From contig JABFXT010000057.1 of NCBI GenBank assembly GCA_013361595.1, forward strand, positions 1-10,457: 10,457 nucleotides of DNA, in the 5' to 3' direction. A program made the translations under genes and the position numbers. The notes beneath the pieces are model-generated. The model was not told where the DNA came from. It did no database searches and saw only the letters and a list, made by a program, of their open reading frames with translations. Of the stretch, positions 6,873 to 10,457 are shown in pieces (within the stretch, counting starts at the first letter, position 1; each line of letters opens with the position of its first letter). This DNA is from Nocardia sp. Its GTDB lineage: Bacteria > Actinomycetota > Actinomycetes > Mycobacteriales > Mycobacteriaceae.

Positions 6873-9545
6873 GTGCAGACCCACGAGATCAGACGGCGGT
6901 TCCTGGACCATTTCGTAAATGCCGGGCATACAGAGGTGTCCAGTGCATCGCTGATTCTCGACGACCCCAACCTGCTGTTCGTGAACGCGGGCATGGTGCA
7001 GTTCAAGCCGTATTTCCTCGGTCAGCAGACCCCGCCGTTCCCGCGCGCGACCAGCGTGCAGAAATGTGTGCGCACCGGTGATATCGAGGAAGTCGGCGTC
7101 ACCACGCGGCACAATACGTTCTTCCAGATGGCGGGCAATTTCTCGTTCGGCGACTACTTCAAGGAAGGCGCCATCCGCTTCGCCTGGGAGCTGATCACCG
7201 GCTCGCAGGAAGACGGCGGGTACGGATTCGATCCGGAGCGGATCTGGGTCACCGCCTATCAGGACGATCCCGAGGCCGCCGAGATCTGGCGCCGGGTGGC
7301 CGGTATCCCGGAGGAGCGGATCCAGTTCCGCGACGGTAAGGACAACTACTGGGATATGGGGGTCCCCGGTCCCGGTGGGCCGTGTTCGGAGATCTACTAC
7401 GACCGCGGCCCCGAATACGGTCGTGACGGCGGTCCCGTCGCCGACGAGGACCGGTACCTGGAGATCTGGAACCTGGTCTTCATGCAGGACATCCGTGGCG
7501 AGGACAGCCCGAAGCTGGGCTTTCCGCCCGTCGGTGTGCTGCCGAAGAAGAACATCGACACCGGGATGGGTGTCGAGCGCATCGCCCTGCTGCTCCAGGG
7601 CGTCGACAACGTCTACGAGACCGATCTGCTGCGTCCCATCATCGACAAGGCCGAGGAACTCACCGGCCGCTCCTACGGTGTCGAGCACGCCGACGATGTG
7701 CGTTTCCGGGTGATCGCCGACCACGCGCGTACCTCGGCCATGCTGATCGCCGACGGCGTCAATCCCGGCAACGACGGCCGCGGCTACGTGCTGCGCCGGT
7801 TGCTGCGGCGAATCGTGCGCTCGGCCCGGCTGCTGGGCGCGGAGCAGCCGGTGATGAGCGAGTTCATGCGGGTGGTTAGCGATCTCATGGCCCCGTCGTA
7901 TCCCGAGCTGGCCACCGACTACTCGCGTATCGAAACCGTCGCGGTCGGTGAGGAGACGGCCTTCCGCAAGACGCTGACCACCGGGTCGAAGCTGTTCGAC
8001 GAGACCGCCGAACAGGTCAAGGCCTCGACCGGTGGTACCGGCACCATCTCCGGCGCCGACGCCTTCACGCTGCACGACACCTACGGGTTCCCGATCGATC
8101 TCACGCTGGAGATGGCCGCGGAGGCCGGATTGTCGGTGGACGAGGACGGGTTCCGCACCCTGATGGCCGAACAGCGCCGGCGAGCCAAGGAGGACGCGCA
8201 CGCGCGCAAACACGCGCACGCCGATCTTTCGGTCTACAAGGAACTGGTCGATCGCGGCGATACCGAGTTCACCGGCTTCGAAGAGCTGACCTCCGAGGCG
8301 CATGTTCTGGCGCTGATCTCCGACGGGGTCCGGGTGCCGACGGCACCGGCGGGCACCGATATCGAGGTGATCCTGGATCGCAGCCCGCTCTACGCGGAAT
8401 CCGGTGGACAGATCGCCGACCGCGGCACCATCACCGCCGCGGGAACCAAACTCGTCGTCAACGATGTACAGAAGATCGCCAAGAAGCTGTGGGTGCACCG
8501 CTGTACCGTCGAGCAGGGGCAGATCACCGAGGGTGATGTGGTGCTGGCGCAGGTGGATCCGGCCTGGCGTCGCGGCGCTACGCAGGGGCATTCCGGTACC
8601 CATATGGTGCACGCGGCGCTGCGCCAGGTGCTGGGCCCGAACGCGGTCCAGGCCGGCTCGCTCAACAAACCGGGCTACCTGCGCTTCGACTTCAACTGGC
8701 AGGGACAGCTCACCGAACAGCAGAAGGCCGATATCGAAGCGGTGTCCAACGACGGTGTGGGCGCGGACTTCCCGGTGAACACCTTCGTCACCGATCTGCC
8801 CAAGGCCAAGGAGATGGGTGCCCTGGCGCTGTTCGGGGAGAACTACGGCGACCGGGTCCGCGTGGTCGAGATGGGCGGCCCGTTCTCCATGGAGCTCTGC
8901 GGCGGCACCCATGTGGGGCACTCTTCGCAGATCGGCCCCATCACCCTGCTCGGCGAGTCGTCGGTGGGTTCGGGTGTGCGGCGCGTGGAGGCATTCGTCG
9001 GCCTGGACTCCTACCGGCACCTGGCCAAGGAGCGGGCGCTGCTCGCCGGGGTCGCCTCGATGCTGAAGGTCCCTTCCGACGAGGTGCCGGGCCGGGTCGA
9101 GCAGTTGGTGGATCGGCTCCGGGTCGCCGAGAAGGAACTCGAGCGGACCAAGATCGCCGCGGTGCTGTCCTCGGCCGGTGCCTTCGCCGACGCCGCCGAA
9201 CGGATCGGTGAGGTACTGCTCGTCGCGGCCGCCGCGCCCGCGGGCGTCTCGGCGGGTGATCTGCGCACCCTGGCCACCGATATCCGTGGCCGGCTGGGCA
9301 CCACCCCCGCCGTGGTGGTGTTGCTCGGAAATAACGAGGGCAAGGTGCCCTTCGTGGTGACCGTGAACAAGCCCGCGCAGGCGCTGGGCTTCGCGGCGGG
9401 CGATCTCGTGGCCGTCTTCGGGCCGCGGATCGCGGGCCGTGGCGGTGGTAAGCCGGAGATGGCGCAGGGCGCCGGTTCGGATCCGTCGGGGATCGAGGCG
9501 GGTCTGGCGGCGGTGCGCGATCACATCGGCACGCACGCCGGCTGA
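6873..9545 (+). CDS. alaS: Alanine--tRNA ligase with editing domain
   Basis: This 890-residue class II aminoacyl-tRNA synthetase charges tRNA-Ala in the cytoplasm and clears mischarged Ser/Gly-tRNA-Ala. The N-terminal catalytic core contains the motif 2 region [17 protein letters not shown] from 80 and motif 3 [13 protein letters not shown] from 231. The editing domain supplies the four zinc ligands His573 and His577 (HSGTH) and Cys676 and His680 (CGGTH). The C-terminal DHHA1/C-Ala domain ends with the Gly-rich [12 protein letters not shown] at 857-868. All key residues are present and the length is typical. The start is GTG, fixed by the N-terminus [14 protein letters not shown], which is standard for AlaRS. 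Its stop overlaps the ruvX start by one base (TGATG), so ruvX translation is probably coupled to it. It corresponds to M. tuberculosis Rv2555c. Confidence 0.98.
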   Translation: MQTHEIRRRFLDHFVNAGHTEVSSASLILDDPNLLFVNAGMVQFKPYFLGQQTPPFPRATSVQKCVRTGDIEEVGVTTRHNTFFQMAGNFSFGDYFKEGAIRFAWELITGSQEDGGYGFDPERIWVTAYQDDPEAAEIWRRVAGIPEERIQFRDGKDNYWDMGVPGPGGPCSEIYYDRGPEYGRDGGPVADEDRYLEIWNLVFMQDIRGEDSPKLGFPPVGVLPKKNIDTGMGVERIALLLQGVDNVYETDLLRPIIDKAEELTGRSYGVEHADDVRFRVIADHARTSAMLIADGVNPGNDGRGYVLRRLLRRIVRSARLLGAEQPVMSEFMRVVSDLMAPSYPELATDYSRIETVAVGEETAFRKTLTTGSKLFDETAEQVKASTGGTGTISGADAFTLHDTYGFPIDLTLEMAAEAGLSVDEDGFRTLMAEQRRRAKEDAHARKHAHADLSVYKELVDRGDTEFTGFEELTSEAHVLALISDGVRVPTAPAGTDIEVILDRSPLYAESGGQIADRGTITAAGTKLVVNDVQKIAKKLWVHRCTVEQGQITEGDVVLAQVDPAWRRGATQGHSGTHMVHAALRQVLGPNAVQAGSLNKPGYLRFDFNWQGQLTEQQKADIEAVSNDGVGADFPVNTFVTDLPKAKEMGALALFGENYGDRVRVVEMGGPFSMELCGGTHVGHSSQIGPITLLGESSVGSGVRRVEAFVGLDSYRHLAKERALLAGVASMLKVPSDEVPGRVEQLVDRLRVAEKELERTKIAAVLSSAGAFADAAERIGEVLLVAAAAPAGVSAGDLRTLATDIRGRLGTTPAVVVLLGNNEGKVPFVVTVNKPAQALGFAAGDLVAVFGPRIAGRGGGKPEMAQGAGSDPSGIEAGLAAVRDHIGTHAG

Positions 9546-10144
9546 TGGCGGTGGGCGCGCAGGACGACCCTCCCGTCGACCGGCCCGACCCGGCTTCGGA
9601 TCCGGGCCGGGGCCGGCGGCTGGGTATCGATGTCGGCAGCGTACGGATCGGGGTCGCGGCGAGCGATCCCGACGGGATTCTCGCGACACCGGTGGAGACC
9701 GTGCCGCGCGATACCGGTGCCCGCCGGACCGGGGGGCGTCCGCCGGGCGCGAGCCGCGGTACCCGCTCCGGACCCGGTCCGGGTGCCGATATCGCGCGCA
9801 TAGCGGCCATTGCGGTCGAATACGAGGCGGTGGAGATCATCGTCGGCCTGCCCCGCACCCTACGTGGGGAAAAGGGGACCTCGGCGCGGATGGCGACAGA
9901 GTTCGCCGGAAGGTTGCGCGACTCGCTGCCCGAAGTGCCGGTCCGGCTTTCCGACGAACGTTTGACTACGGTGTCTGCTGCACGCGCTCTGCGGGACAGC
10001 GGTGTTCGAGCGCGCGGACAGCGGCAGGTGATCGACCAGGCGGCTGCTGTATCGATCCTGCAGAGCTGGTTGGACGAACGGAGTTCTGTGATGAGGTCGG
10101 CCGAGGACGCGGCACGTTCCGCGTTGTCCGGAGACGATGAATGA
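9545..10144 (+). CDS. ruvX: Putative Holliday-junction resolvase / pre-16S rRNA nuclease (RuvX/YqgF)
   Basis: This is a 199-residue RNase H-like nuclease of the YqgF/RuvX family. In E. coli the homologue matures the 16S rRNA 5' end, and other homologues cut Holliday junctions. The three acidic active-site positions are visible: Asp29 in GIDVGS, Glu138 in SDERLT and Asp164 in [15 protein letters not shown] at 98-106 is also typical. About 24 residues (57-80), rich in Gly, Pro, Arg, Ser and Thr, are inserted between VETVPRD and the next helix. The M. tuberculosis homologue (Rv2554c) is near 170 residues and lacks them. The rest, including the N-terminal [13 protein letters not shown], aligns closely with the mycobacterial protein. 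There is no Shine-Dalgarno before the ATG, so translation probably depends on coupling to alaS through TGATG. It overlaps mltG by 4 bp. Confidence 0.93.
   Translation: MAVGAQDDPPVDRPDPASDPGRGRRLGIDVGSVRIGVAASDPDGILATPVETVPRDTGARRTGGRPPGASRGTRSGPGPGADIARIAAIAVEYEAVEIIVGLPRTLRGEKGTSARMATEFAGRLRDSLPEVPVRLSDERLTTVSAARALRDSGVRARGQRQVIDQAAAVSILQSWLDERSSVMRSAEDAARSALSGDDE
10130..10133 (+). promoter_or_regulatory. Ribosome binding site of mltG inside ruvX
   Basis: GGAG lies 7 nt before the ATG at 10141, inside the last codons of ruvX. It supports the 4-base overlapping start (ATGA) and means mltG can also initiate without strict coupling. Confidence 0.5.
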
Positions 10145-10457
10145 CGGATCGATGGGCGCAGGCGGAGGCGCGATTCCGGCAGCGCGAGGCCGAGCGGAAG
10201 TACCGCCGCGACGACAGGGCCTGGGAGCGATCCCGTAAGGCGCCGGCTGTGCCGGTCGCCGACGAGCCGGACGGGTACGACGACCCCGAGGACGGCTGGG
10301 ATCCCTTCGAGGACGACGACACCGCCGTCATCCCCCGCTACGTCGACGACGACGAATACGAAGACGATTTCGACGACGAGCCAGAACCGGAGCCGCGGCC
10401 ACGATCCCGCCGCCGCACCGGCGCGCGGACCGCGCCCGCCCGTGGCGGCCGGGCAGC
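10141..10457 (+). CDS. mltG: N-terminal part of a probable MltG-type endolytic transglycosylase (partial)
   Basis: The frame opens with ATG in an ATGA overlap with ruvX and stays open for 105 codons to the window edge. What is visible is a hydrophilic, presumably cytoplasmic head. It has a basic, coiled-coil-like start ([20 protein letters not shown]), then a strongly acidic stretch rich in Asp/Glu at about 42-86, then an Arg-rich segment ([18 protein letters not shown]). No membrane segment or catalytic YceG domain is inside the window. The identification rests on position: in mycobacteria the gene after alaS and ruvX is the YceG-like gene Rv2553c, and actinobacterial MltG proteins often have a long charged cytoplasmic head before the single membrane helix. 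MltG cuts nascent peptidoglycan strands at the membrane. Confidence 0.72.
   Translation, partial: MTDRWAQAEARFRQREAERKYRRDDRAWERSRKAPAVPVADEPDGYDDPEDGWDPFEDDDTAVIPRYVDDDEYEDDFDDEPEPEPRPRSRRRTGARTAPARGGRA

Noticed and set aside
5193..9689. A 1498-codon open frame on the minus strand, antisense to rarA and alaS
   Set aside because: It is in exact codon register with both genes, so it stays open only because neither uses TTA, CTA or TCA codons, as expected in high-GC DNA. Its translation is low-complexity Arg/Gly/His/Asp with no domain.

Overview
The window is high-GC DNA, with G/C dominating third codon positions. It looks like a chromosomal core region of a mycolic-acid actinomycete. Gene content, gene orientations and protein sequences recall the Mycobacterium tuberculosis Rv2553c-Rv2560 / Rv2572c / Rv2575 neighbourhood, compared here from memory. 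Nocardia or a close relative is my best guess, but the genus is inferred.

Layout, left to right. (1) The last few codons of a + strand gene (1-35) converge on a minus-strand YpfJ-family membrane zinc metallopeptidase (54-980). (2) A short divergent promoter region (981-1125) separates it from aspS (1126-2952), whose product carries the residues expected of a non-discriminating Asp-tRNA synthetase. (3) aspS converges on a minus-strand Pro/Gly-rich membrane protein of the Rv2560 type (3019-4002). Two GC-rich hairpins lie at the convergence point. (4) Across a 213-bp divergent gap is a kinase-fold (APH-like) protein of unknown substrate (4216-5382). (5) Then come rarA (5460-6836), alaS (6873-9545), ruvX/yqgF (9545-10144) and the 5' end of mltG (10141 onward, cut by the window), all on the + strand. 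alaS/ruvX overlap as TGATG and ruvX/mltG as ATGA, so the last three look like one translationally coupled unit.

Functionally the window joins translation (AspRS, AlaRS), replication-fork and DNA maintenance (RarA, RuvX), the cell envelope (MltG, the metallopeptidase, the Pro-rich membrane protein) and one orphan kinase-like protein. The regulatory DNA is more unusual than the genes. Three consecutive genes (kinase-like, rarA, alaS) have a TAnnnT -10 box ending 7-8 nt before the start codon, the geometry of leaderless mRNAs. The rarA promoter also matches the actinobacterial RecA-independent DNA-damage (PafBC-type) consensus well. I see no mobile element, CRISPR array, tRNA or rRNA, and no evidence of a wholly new system.
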